Position numbers and translations under genes: made by a program
Assembly (NCBI GenBank): GCA_000711775.1
Contig: ARYC01003719.1
Span: 1-64,000 of the forward strand
Length of the DNA: 64,000 bases
Direction of reading: 5' to 3'
Source: Oxytricha trifallax
Taxonomy: Eukaryota; Ciliophora; Spirotrichea; Sporadotrichida; Oxytrichidae
Shown here: positions 36,627-45,900 of the stretch, piece after piece
How the letters are laid out: every line of letters starts with the position of its first letter
Position numbering within the stretch: the stretch's first letter is position 1
Notes under the pieces: generated by a model
The model's input: only the letters and a program-made list of their open reading frames with translations
Told to the model about the DNA's origin: nothing
The model's database searches: none

Positions 36627-37222
36627 TGAAGAAGCGGGACGCCAAGACTGGGAACTCCAAACGCAATGGAAGAGGAATCAGCTTCATGCTGAGGCAACAA
36701 GAGAACCTGCAGGACATCATTAGTAGTAGCCTGAAGTCCATTGAGCGACTCACTCAGAGCGCAATCACCGTCTTATAAGAGCTTAGCTTCGCTCGCATCC
36801 TCTGCATTGAGATGATTGCCAGCAACACCTGCCTGGAGGTGAGGAGTAAGGAACCTGTTCTGGAAGGCTCGCACAATGCCCTGGGCAAGAGACAGGCAAT
36901 GACGAACTGGCAGGTGAACATTCGGATGGAGAAGCTGCTTGTGGCTTTGAGACAGATGGAACATCAATCGTCCTACGTCCTGAATGGCGATGAAGTGAAG
37001 GCCAGCAGTCTTAAGGTAGCCTCCACATGGATAGAGTCGCCCCCTGACTAAATCCTGCGCTTCCTTGACATCGAGAGGCAGCAGGCCAACCCGCTGAACG
37101 TAGGGTTCATTGGCAAGAGCAACATCAGCCAAATCATGGCTTCGCGAGCATTCATCATATTTTTGAAATAAAGTGAATTGAAATTATAAATTAATAAAAT
37201 ATATTAAAAAATGAAAAAATGA
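36623..37222 (+). CDS. Transposon ORF3, about 180-199 residues, unknown function
   Basis: ATG 36623 overlaps the ORF2 stop. Basic N-terminus (MMKKRDAKTGNSKRNGRGI), then helices (QENLQDIISSSLKSIERLTQ) and an N-x-R/K-rich middle. GC falls sharply after about 37158, where the frame continues through AT-rich DNA to TGA at 37220. The real coding end may therefore be a splice donor near 37157-37165, with the exons at 37297 and 37521 as continuation. Helical and soluble; not recognised. Confidence 0.65.
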
Positions 37223-37922
37223 CTGATCAGAGGCCTCTGTACCATTCAATAAATAAGTAAGTTACAAAAAAGATATCTAACATTTTAATTTTACAGGGTT
37301 TGCAGCTGGTAAGACTGGAGCCGTCAACGAACAGGGAGTTCACAAGGTCACACAGGGAGGAGCACAGGATGGCAAAAAATTGAATGATGATGACGATGAC
37401 GAAGAGGATGAGGAAGACGAAACGTTTTTTTAGATATACTATTTTCATTATTGCTATTACTATTCTTACTATTATTTATTCATTCTTAATTTAATTTCAG
37501 CTTATTTCAAAAAATTATGATTACTGCTGGAGGACGAGAATAGCAAGGACATTGTGTACGACACGGGGCTGAGGGTGCAGTACTAGCAGGGCAAGGCAGC
37601 AACTAAGAATAGTACATTGGCTGCTAACCCCAAATAGGCAACTAATGGCGCTGAACCAAAGTCGCTGATTGAGGATGAACTAATTGCTACCTCACCAAGA
37701 GCTGACGATACCTCCTTGCCACTGCTTGCAAAGAGAAGCCCTGAGGTGGACACCTCTGAGCTGGAGATGATTATAGGAGAGGAATGCATGCTAGTGACAG
37801 ATGCTCAACAGGAAGACTCCCTGGCAAAAACTGAGATCAATCAGGAAACTCAGTATCCACTAATCGTGGTGACTGCGGCAGCTGAAGCAGTGAAAGACAG
37901 AGCAGCTGCGCTTGAGCAGTGA
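37219..37922 (+). CDS. Downstream exons of ORF3 or a separate spliced transposon gene
   Basis: A GTAAGTT donor at 37256 and a TTTTACAG acceptor at 37297 bound a short AT-rich intron. The following exon (37297-about 37430) ends in an acidic run (LNDDDDDEEDEEDE). After a second AT-rich gap, 37521-37922 is an open GC-rich frame (ENSKDIVYDTGLRVQYQ, then TSELEMIIGEECMLVTDAQQ) ending TGA at 37920-37922. The frame link across the second gap is not clean (TGA at 37518), so either the splice site is further in or the copy is damaged. Related sequence, including the intron position, is at 61135-61335. The acidic tail suggests binding to basic partners; nothing more is visible. Confidence 0.5.
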
Positions 37923-38059
37923 CACCCTTCACATTAATACGCTTGTTAAGCTAATAATTACTTTAAAAAACTAACTCACACACACTCACTTGCCATCACA
38001 CCCTTAATTAAGTTAATTCACTCTAAAACCGCTCTGCACTTATTTGTACTACCCAATCG

Positions 38060-38320
38060 TAGTTATTCTTTTTAAGGCCTCGCTGTTAGACTCAACTCGC
38101 TAGACTCGCAATTGAATGAGACGAGCCCCATCAATAGCCTTATAAGGGAGTGAAAGAAATGCTTGGGTAAGTTTTTTTCATTCAATAGTTATATTGCGTA
38201 TAGGATGCTGAGCAGTGGGAGCAATGACAGGAAGCAATATCTCATTAGCTTCAAAGCAAACGCTAGGGCTCTTTACCTGACGCTAGTATTATAGCTTGAA
38301 AGCTCGTGAAACCCTCTAGA
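38060..38320 (+). CDS. Small transposon frame with an intron
   Basis: Two GC-rich stretches on the plus strand flank a short AT-rich intron (GTAAG at 38169, ending GTATAG near 38204). The first reads NSLDSQLNETSPINSLIRE, the second MLSSGSNDRKQYLISFKANA and ends at TGA near 38311. The frame joining them is ambiguous. It converges on the reverse gene ending at 38333. Function unknown. Confidence 0.35.
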
Positions 38321-38332
38321 ATCTGCAGGATC

Positions 38333-39165
38333 TCAGATGTTGAACTGCATCTTATTGAGGCTCTGGCTCCCCTGAGCGGTGTGGTCATGTTGGGTGCTTT
38401 GCATCAAGTTCTGCACACCCATGTTGAAGCTGCGGTTGTGCAAGCGACCTTAAGTCATGTTGCCATAATCCATTTTCAGGCGCTTGACTTGCAGCATGTA
38501 TTCCTTCTTGTCAGCCTTTAATAGGGACTCCTCATCCTTGGTCTCTTCGAACTCTGAACGCGTGCGCTTTCTCTTTGATTGGGGCTTGAGGAGACCAGCA
38601 GCTCTGCCACGATTCTCTATATGAGGAGATTAAGTAAAGCTATGTTGGTACTTACAAGACACATTGAGGCAATTAGCAAATGCCTCTGCGAATTCAGGTC
38701 TGAGCTGGACATTCAACTATCGCTGCTCCGCCACCCGAGCCGCTCTGCTCCTAAGGGCTTCGTCGATCTTGGCCTACAGCTGGTCAGGGATCACGGTGCT
38801 GAGGATGTCGCCCAGCCACTGCCTGTCAATCTTCTTCCAATCGCGGGGATGTGGCAAGAATTCCAAGCATTGCGAATGCTCCTGGGCTAAAGAAAGGAGA
38901 TCAGTCACAGTAAGGCCTTCCAGCTATGGGATTGCTGATACCTTCACCTGGTCCCTTCGAATATACTATATGAGGGTTAAGCGAGGCTCTCGCATTTATA
39001 GCTTACGTTCTTGTTGCCTTTAAGCACGTCACTAAGGAAGTACGAGTTGGTCTGCTTGATGTTTGGCATGTGTGCCTTACCATCCTGGGTCAGGAAGAGA
39101 TACAGGTCCCGCTTGCTGGAGAGTTTGGACTGGAGCTCAAGAAAGTTCATGGATTACTATGACAT
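38333..39165 (-). CDS. Reverse-strand transposon gene with two short introns, unknown function
   Basis: Minus strand, ATG at 39165, TGA at 38335-38333. Two introns with standard GTAAG and ATATAG borders, 38966-39006 (41 nt) and 38617-38655 (39 nt), restore one frame of about 250 residues. N-terminal part: FLELQSKLSSKRDLYLFLTQ; middle: LSLAQEHSQCLEFLPHPRDW, then an Arg/Glu-rich helix; after the second intron a basic stretch (KPQSKRKRTRSEFEE) that could be a nuclear-localisation signal, and a Gln/Asn/Met-rich end. It is the only gene of the element on this strand and is transcribed divergently from the transposase. Not recognised; the frame looks undamaged, suggesting recent function. Confidence 0.75.
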
Positions 39166-39179
39166 GGAGAGTTAAAAAT

Positions 39180-39335
39180 TATAGTTCGCAGGGGTGCCTG
39201 GAAGGTATTTCTAGAGTAGTGGCTCAGGAAGACCTACTAGATCTGTATAAGATTGCTTCCTAAAGCTACTTAGTTAAACTTCAATAGATTAGAGGAAATC
39301 TCTAAATGAATTCGTAATAGCCTTTGAAGAAATCT
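39180..39335. repeat. Spacer block shared with the deleted copy, in opposite relative orientation
   Basis: This 150-bp block between the reverse gene and the transposase matches 1862-2010 in direct orientation, whereas all other shared parts are inverted. One of the two copies has therefore undergone an internal inversion of this block. Confidence 0.75.
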
Positions 39336-39392
39336 GTAACTCGTGGTGGTAGAAATCTGGGTGCCCCTCGATACATACAGCAGCGCTTGTGC

Positions 39393-41014
39393 ATGTTGAC
39401 TTCGCGTAGCGACCTCGCCGATGAAGGGTGCTCCAACGTCTCTGAAGAGGAGACAGAGCACTAATACCCTGCAATTGCTACCACTAGCGCTCCTCCTGGG
39501 GCCAAGCCATCAAAGGATGTTCAGGTCTTGCGCAGCCCCCTAGTCGAGCAGCCATTGTCGACTCATGAAGAGGTCCTGATGTCCGAGCACTCCTCTACTC
39601 AACTCGTGGAGCAGCTGAATGCCTCCCTGCTTACTTATGGGTAAGCGCCAATGCCACTCAGTACCCATTGCTTGATCCCCGCGCCCAGGTATCGCAATTC
39701 CTCAAGGCCAATGCCCAAGAGGCGAGCTTCCTCCCAGGCGACGAAATCTGCAGACTCGCCTGTCTCGTGAGAGACTGGGCATTCCCCGATACGGCAGTCT
39801 CGAGTGAGAGTTTAGGTTAATTAGTAGACTGGGAGGCTACATTTCAACAAGAAGACATTTAGGAAAGCGTCGCTAGAGAGAAATGGTAGGAGTAATTAGC
39901 TTCTCCTCATGAAACCCCACCTTAATAGCCTCTTCATGGCAGGAGTCTGATTCGCCATTTGAAGGCTCTTGACCTTCACAAGGAATGGGGTCGTAAAAGG
40001 GAGATGGCCAAGTTCTATTCCAGCCAAGGCCTCAGCCTGCCCTCTATAGCCACTCTCGTAGGCACCAGTCGCTATCATGTCAGGAGGCTACTCCAGGATG
40101 CCGCTCACTCCGATGGTAAGCTGTTAACCGCAAAGCGGGGTCGAAAGAATACGCTGCTCACAGCTGAAGAGGCTGACTCAATCATTGCGCACATTAAGGA
40201 GAGCAAAGGGGCCATCACCACGAGAGGCATCTTGCAGAGCTTGCAGCAGCGGCTGGGAGTGCGCATTTCCCCCTATCGCATCAGCAGGTTCCTGAGGCAC
40301 AAGTTGCACATGAGCTACCACAAGATCTCCCATCTCACTCCCAACCACAACAACTTGAAGTCGCGGCTCCAGCGCCAGATCGCCGCTGCTTACTTCATTC
40401 AGCCTCGTGCTCGGGCTTCACGATATACAACATCGACGAGACCATCATCCAGAACACTGATAATCGCAGCTATTCCTGGATCGCCAAGGGCAGCCAAAAT
40501 GTCCAGTCTTCGCAGAAACGCATCAGCCGCCTCTGTATAACCGCGCCTGCCTCCAATCGGGGTAGCTTCATCTTCAATGTGAGTGTGGGTTACACTAACT
40601 CCCACACCTTCTTGGTCTTCATGGTAGACCTAATTTAGCATTTGGATGGGCAAGACAAAGACTGGAGGGCCCACTCCATCCTACTAATGGATAATGCTTC
40701 CTATCATCGCAGCAGTTACACCAAGAGCATCTTATAGTAGCTCAACGTCCCCATCATGTTCCTGGGACCCTACCAATACGACATGGCTGTGGAGAAGGCA
40801 TTTCGATTCCTCAAGTGCAGAGATCTGAATCCCTCGCTGCTGCCCGTCTCCACCAAGTAAGCATCAGCTCCCTTAACTGTAAAGGAAGCAACTGCGACGC
40901 TACGAATAAGCCTTGGCGTTTCAAGTTTCCCATCTTGACATGAGGTGGCTCACCGGCGCATTCACCTGCTCCTTAATTGATGCTCTGAAGCACCTGAGCC
41001 TCAAGGAGGTCTGA
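39393..41014 (+). CDS. DDE transposase of the Tc1/mariner-IS630 superfamily (frame-broken)
   Basis: N-terminal exon from ATG 39393; then a helix-turn-helix region (GLSLPSIATLVGTSRYHVRR at about 40030-40089) and a second DNA-binding stretch ending YRISRFLRHKLHMSYHKI. The catalytic core follows: TIYNIDETI with Asp at 40435, LLMDNASYHRS with Asp at 40690, and GPYQYDMAVEKAFRFL with Glu at 40792, i.e. 33 residues between the second Asp and Glu. A 28-nt intron (40858-40885) precedes the last exon, ending TGA 41012-41014. Two frame breaks: near 39640 (a GTAAGC donor is there but simple splicing does not fix it) and at about 40400-40420 between YFIQ and FTIYNIDE. Either this copy is dead or undetected introns/recoding exist. 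Related to the 42-kDa transposase of TBE elements. Confidence 0.88.
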
Positions 41015-41374
41015 ATGGGTTAGTATATTTACCAATTACTATGGGGATCACCAATTAATCAATTAAATATATTTATATATATTTTAATTATAGAGAAAAA
41101 GAATATCGAGCGCAACTCCGCCAGGGCGTGTGCTGTATGCCCCGAAAACCCAAATTCCTCCTAGTCTTCAAAGGGCTACAAAATGACCTTAAGATCGCCC
41201 CACTAGCTCAACATTTGCTAAAAAACTCGAAAGCAAAAAAGTCTGGGAGATTTTATAATTGAAAAATTTAATCGTTTAATAGTTTAAATCAAGGGTTTAG
41301 TTATACTTTAAACAGCTACCCTATTTTAATTAATTAAGATTAAAAAATAAAAACTTAAATTCGATTATAGAAAA
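41015..41374. promoter_or_regulatory. Spacer upstream of the peptidase-like gene
   Basis: 360 bp between the transposase stop and the next ATG. The part 41090-41340 is retained almost intact in the deleted copy (about 1430-1700), including a GC-rich block and an AT-rich block just before the ATG. Conservation in a copy lacking the downstream gene suggests either a recent deletion or a required DNA site. Confidence 0.4.
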
Positions 41375-43598
41375 ATGGATTCTACAAATTACGGAAGCAC
41401 CCAGTCATCGCAACATAACCAGGGATCCCAAAGCATGGGGAAGGGTCCAGCATACAAGATCCTAGACTTGATCGACGTCAAGCAGCTGAAGGGAAAGGTT
41501 GCAGCCAAATGCACCTTCGAGAATGACCCCAGAAAGAAGGCCATCTGGATTGAGTACTCATAGTTGCTGTACCCAATTGACAGGGAAAGAGTGGAGAAAT
41601 TCATCGATGATCACAAGCCAGAGCTCAATGATCTCCAATACTGGAACTTGTATGCAGGCGCTCGCTCAGGCAGGGAAAATGATGAGGAGTCTGCCTCACT
41701 CAATGAGGATGGCGAAGACCTCGAAGATCTAAATGACGATCTACTCAAAGCAAATGAAAACTCCCATTTATCAGTTGATCAGCGAAATGATCAGAAGCAA
41801 CTTACAGACAGGGAGGACGAGAGCAGGACCGACAGGGATGATGAATTGCAGGAACTTGGGGTGACTATGCAGGCGCAGGACAGTGAGACACAAGCCCTAC
41901 TAGATCAGTTGGACGATTATTCGGTGCCACCTGTCAACCTTGATAAATGGAAGCAGAGAGCCGCTGACCAAGGCGAAGATCTCGAAGGTGAGGAGAGCTA
42001 CAAAGACTACCTTGTGGAAACTATCGAGGATTTCAAGAAGGCCAGGTATGGAGAAATCCTGTGCGAGTTCGCTAAAACCTTTCTCTACAAAGACGTTGAG
42101 CAGATGGATCCCTCAAAGCTATTCGCAAATCCTTTATGGCACCCTGGAAGGACTGATTAGAATTAGTATGCCTGCCTCGTTCACGCCGTCAATATGTATG
42201 CAGGGGGCCCTCTGTTTGACACCATAGAGAAGTTTGTCAGCCTCTATTAGTCTCGCGCTCACATGGTCATTACTCGCAGACCCGAGCATCTTGTGGAGCA
42301 TGGCATTTCATTCAAGAACTTGCACCATCTCATTTATGACTAGGCTCACAACATGTGGTACAGTCCCAGCATCGTGCACTCCTTGCCAAAGGATATGCTG
42401 GATAAGTACAGAAGAAACATCAGATTCAAGTTTCCCAATTTCATTCATCAGCACCCTGACTGAGAACAGATACCTCTTCCAGATGATCATCGACGTGAAG
42501 TCTGATGATGAAGCAGGCACCATTGCATAGGAATGCCATGCTGGGGCAATAGTGAAGGTGGAAGGGAAGTGGTACATCCTAGATAACGCTGAGAAAGGGC
42601 CTATCGAGATCACCTTCAGTAATCCCCAAGTCCTCTAATGGTTGCACAATGTGAGCTACATGAACATCCTTAGCATGATTCAGGACGATCCACCCAAGCA
42701 TTTCTAGAAGGCTTTCATTAAGTAGTGGTCCCTCATAATGGAAGGCAAGTTCGTGTAGAAAAAAGCGCGCCCCGAGAAACCTCGCAAGAGTCACAGGCAT
42801 TCGCTAAAGAAGTCTATCAGACGTTCAAGCCAGGGCCCAGGAAGCACCTAATACAGAATGCCAAACAGCAACATCAGACCCTCAAAGAAAAGACTGTCCA
42901 GGGCAACCCAACTTGCTGGGCTCAGAAATGATGATTAGAAGGAGGCATTCGCACAAGCAGCCTTGAAAGCCTCCACTGAGAAGGCAAGAATAACAAAGCT
43001 CTTCAACAAGTTCAATGCCGAGGAGAACAAGGAGGAGTCCTCAACTACCAAGGATGAGGATCTCATGATTAAGTCCCACGCCAGGCTCGCCAAGATCTTC
43101 ACTTACTATGAATAAATCAGGACCAAGCAGTACATCCCTCCCTTCGACATCATCATGGACGAGGTCGAGGCCGCCCCTGAGGATCACTAAGAGGTTGAGG
43201 TTGCTTGGAACTGGTTCCTCAGTGTATCTCCTGCTTACAAATAAAGACTCCTGCAGTAGCAGGTGGAGGCCCACTTCAAGACTACCAACCCCTCAGATTT
43301 CAACAACCAGCCCCACATCGTCAAAGCCACCTCGATCAAGAAGGCAATGGACGCTTACAAGGAGACCGCCAGGTGCAGGGTCCTCGAGGAGCTGCAGGTC
43401 CTGTTCAGCGAGAACCCCAGGATCCCATTTGCTATTGTCAACAACTTCAAGGATTGCCTGAAGGACGACAAGATCATGGAGTTCAGGAAGTGGCACGAGA
43501 TGGAGATCAGTGACTTGAATAATGCCAGGCTACAAGTATCAGGAGGCAAGAAGATGACCAGAGAGGAGTCCAGGTACTTCAACAAGATCTGCAAGTGA
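41375..43598 (+). CDS. Transposon protein with a Josephin-like cysteine peptidase region
   Basis: ATG 41375, TGA 43596-43598, about 740 codons with one frame break at about 42455-42465. The N-terminal ~240 residues are acidic and polar. Then NQYACLVHAVNMYAGGPLF (Cys at 42173) is followed about 120 residues later by ECHAGAIVKVEGKWYILDN (His at 42537) and GPIEI. The layout Q-x3-C-x2-H...N...GP(L/Y)F, then H...G-x-WY-x-LDN-x4-GP, resembles the Josephin (ataxin-3) class of papain-like deubiquitinating peptidases. The fold call is my inference from motif order. A basic region (KPRKSHRHSLKKSIRRSS) and a helical C-terminal half with YIPPFDIIMDEVEAAPED follow. The frame break lies between the Cys and His parts, so without recoding or an intron this copy would make no complete peptidase. 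A remnant is at 1061-1395. Confidence 0.65.
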
Positions 43599-43639
43599 TC
43601 AAGCAGTGAGCCAGCTATTATTAAATTTATTAAAGTTAG

Positions 43640-43691
43640 ATTTATTTAATTTTCATTCTCTCTATTCCTTAATAAATTACTCTTGGGGTTT
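43640..43691. repeat. Right terminus of the transposon
   Basis: Subterminal CATTCTCTCTATTCCTTAAT followed by TACTCTTGGGGTTT and TA. The same subterminal sequence, inverted, opens the copy at 917. Confidence 0.9.
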
Positions 43692-43742
43692 TAACAATTT
43701 TACAATTTAACAAACTTCATAATTGTAATATATAGGTATTTA

Positions 43743-44057
43743 ATGACCACTTCTTATTCAATAAGCCTCATCTTAGTCATCTCGCTAACTCTTGGCAATT
43801 ACCTAAAACTTTAAGCCATCTTTGAATGTAGCAGAAATTGTTAACATGGTATTCAAGGCAGCTCTGATTGCATTTTCTAAATTAAAAAGCATAATATGCA
43901 GTTCGCTACTATTTATAGATGCTACAGCAAGCTCAAAGACTGGTAAATAGAAATGTAAATGACCTTGAATTCATTATTTTAAGGGAAAGTGACTTTCAGG
44001 GCTCATAAAATAATATAGCTGTTACAATTACTTCAAAAGAGCTAAGATTAAATCTGA
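43743..44057 (+). CDS. Possible small secreted Cys-containing protein, 104 residues
   Basis: ATG 43743 starts 50 bp past the transposon end, TGA 44055-44057. The first ~22 residues look like a signal peptide (MTTSYSISLILVISLTLG). Then come CSRNCQHGIQGSSDC and YRCYSKLKDW, giving four Cys in about 50 residues. The later part becomes AT-rich and may be IES or non-coding. Not recognised. It may be the 5' part of the frame at 44100. Confidence 0.45.
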
Positions 44058-44099
44058 AAAATTTTCAGAAAATAACAATTAACAATAGCAGAAATACTA

Positions 44100-44573
44100 A
44101 TGAATTTTGAATCAGTAATTGAGCCACTCAGGAATACTCAGCAGATCAAACAGAAAGTTGTCTATCTATTAAAGAGACCTAATTGTGATAGTAAGAATCC
44201 GACAAGATCCATCTACTACTGCTAAGCGGAAATCATAAGGGAATTAAAGGAAAGCAGATGTAATCAAATAATCAACACAGCTTTTATTAAGTTTCATTTA
44301 TTAGGCTTATCTCCAATAATTAAGAAATGTGCAATATTTTCTTAAAATACGCTTCACAACTCTATACGTAAAAACGGAAGATTCATTTTTTAAGCCACAG
44401 GTCCTTCATCTGTTTCAGAACCCCAGCCTCATTGCAATTTTCATGCTGATTTAAATAAAGGAACAGGTATCTTTCAAGGATTCAATTTTATCAGACCCTT
44501 CGATTGCAACACTTATTTTACAATAAATTTAAAATTAATTGGGAGGTCTCATCAACAAAAGAAGCAAACATGA
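44100..44573 (+). CDS. Open frame of 157 residues, unknown function
   Basis: ATG 44100, TGA 44571-44573, with TAA as Gln. Contains KQKVVYLLKRPNCDSKNPTR, then CQAEIIRELKESRCNQI and a C-terminal part PHCNFHADLNKGTGIFQG followed by FDCNTYFTINLKL. Several Cys are spread through it. Together with the signal-peptide frame just upstream it could form one secreted Cys-containing protein split by an IES. Base composition is between that of the flanks and the transposon. Confidence 0.5.
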
Positions 44574-44691
44574 TTAAAGTAAAATAAACACCTTAAGAAA
44601 AGGAACTGCGGTTGTCTTTGTAAATTGTTACTGGTGACACACTTATATAGAATCGTATAGAGAGTTCTGAAACTCCTCGAAGTAAAGCTTT

Positions 44692-44955
44692 ATGCCTCTC
44701 CATTAGATTATCCTACACACTAAAAGCAATAATGATGACATGATGAGGTATTTCAGGTATTATAAACAATACAAGCCGCCTATATTTTGCTATCAAGAGA
44801 TCAAGAGGAAGGTGTTGGTCATTAATAACTTGCAATAATACAATGATAAGTTTCACCTGAGCAAAGTTTTTAGCTTGTTATATCAAGATGAGTTTAAGAA
44901 ATTGAGACTACAATATCAGTTGACAGAAATATTAGTAATTGAAGGTCGTAGTTGA
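44692..44955 (+). CDS. Open frame of 87 residues, unknown function
   Basis: ATG 44692, TGA 44953-44955. Charged and Tyr/Gln-rich (MMRYFRYYKQYKPPIF, then CYQEIKRKVLVINNLQQ). No domain. It may be a further segment of the 43.7-44.6 kb gene. Confidence 0.4.
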
Positions 44956-45104
44956 GCGTACTGTTACCCTGTATAATAAATAAAAAATTACAATCGCACA
45001 TTTTCAAGAGTCGGTCAATAAATATAGTTAAATTTTCTCAGATTTAAATCATATTTTATTAAGAAGTAATTAAATTAATCATTCTCTATATTTTTTATAG
45101 TCTT

Positions 45105-45226
45105 TTATATATATTAGTACTTAATAAATTTAAAAGAAAGCTACCAAAGTTTTTATAATAATTAAAATATAGAATTAATTTAAATTCAAATTCAACTAAT
45201 TTGAAAAAAAATTACTCTTGAGGTTT
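45105..45226. mobile_element. Solo end of a related transposon
   Basis: Ends TACTCTTGAGGTTT with TA at 227-228 of the 45-kb block. The preceding ~120 bp match the ORF1-side terminus of both larger copies (compare 2920-3044). One terminal C:G pair is changed (GAGG for GGGG). Its partner end is not visible, so it is a truncated copy or the right end of something starting within 43.7-45.1 kb. Confidence 0.8.
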
Positions 45227-45479
45227 TATCTAAGTATAGATCTATATATGAGTGACATATAGATTAAGTTTTGTAAATGAAAAATAGATGTGAAAAATTA
45301 CCACTTATAAAAATAATAAAAATTCTTTACAAAAGAGGAGGTCTTGGTAAGAACAATTAACATGTTTTTAAAGTTATTGTTAATTTCTTTATTTTTCATA
45401 ATTTAAGAAATATAGTACAAACGATTATAAATCTTTCCTCAAAACTTTTTGATAAATTATTGTAAAATCTTTTGATGCT

Positions 45480-45900
45480 GGGTTACACCGCATTAGGGGC
45501 CAGTCGAACGGGTTTAGTATGCCAGTTAATACAATCTTTGAGTTAGCATGGGTCCTATGATTTACCTGTAAATGATGAGCAACCTGTCGCTAGATCAGTT
45601 TGTTCAGTTTCCTAGCTAATAGGGAGCGTGATGAAGTTGCTTCAAAAATGAGAAGATGAAATCCATAAAAACCAACGACTCGGATTTTTTTCTAGCGAGG
45701 TTAGAGTGCTGAAGCTACTACAGCGAAAGGACAAGGATTACATTTCCTAGCAGCGGTGGGTGATAAGCAATTTTCACCACATTTTCACCTAGAGGAATTC
45801 TTGAGGTCTGTCCTGTCGGATTACCTGGTCTGACATCTTCTTTAAGGAAGAAGCTGAGTGGAAGCGCAGATTAGTTTTTTTTATATAGTTTTAGTTTTTT
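45480..45900 (+). pseudogene. Decayed coding relic, unknown family
   Basis: A GC-richer patch with protein-like pieces in shifting frames: SNLSLDQFVQFPS, then SFLANRERDEVASKMRR, then EIHKNQRLGFFSSEVRVLKL and QRWVISNFHHIFT. TGA codons separate the pieces. The composition resembles the transposon genes, so this is probably another mobile-element relic. Family not recognised. Confidence 0.4.

Larger units (their letters stand above)
34541..43691 (+). mobile_element. Complete 9.15-kb TA-flanked DDE transposon with telomere-like ends
   Basis: Starts AAACCCCAAGAGTATTTTTT at 34541 and ends TACTCTTGGGGTTT at 43691, with TA at 34539-34540 and 43692-43693. Only the outer ~15-20 bp are repeated at the two ends; the subterminal parts differ and are shared with the 917-3044 copy. 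GC is far higher than in the flanks. Gene order: ORF1, ORF2, ORF3 with downstream exons (all +, overlapping), a small + frame, a reverse gene with two introns, the transposase (+), and a cysteine-peptidase-like gene (+). TA duplication and the transposase family place it with Tc1/mariner/IS630 elements, near the TBE/Tec elements of hypotrich germlines, but it is about twice their length and carries more genes. It sits about 100 bp past the second hydroxylase copy. Confidence 0.93.

Noticed and set aside
36451-37132. Minus-strand frames of 100 and 119 codons inside the transposon
   Set aside because: They lie opposite ORF2 and ORF3, which form a continuous overlapping gene series; these are GC-rich shadows.
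38306-39023. Plus-strand frames of 71-119 codons in the transposon
   Set aside because: The minus strand has a spliced gene with two good introns across the same DNA; the plus frames are shadows.
42308-42613. Minus-strand 101-codon frame in the peptidase-like gene
   Set aside because: It is opposite the gene's conserved Cys/His region; its openness is a by-product of GC-rich coding on the other strand.
34541-43691. Maverick/Polinton or viral integration, because of size and a peptidase-like gene
   Set aside because: No DNA polymerase B, integrase, ATPase or capsid-like frame is visible, and the transposase is a TA-inserting DDE type with short termini.
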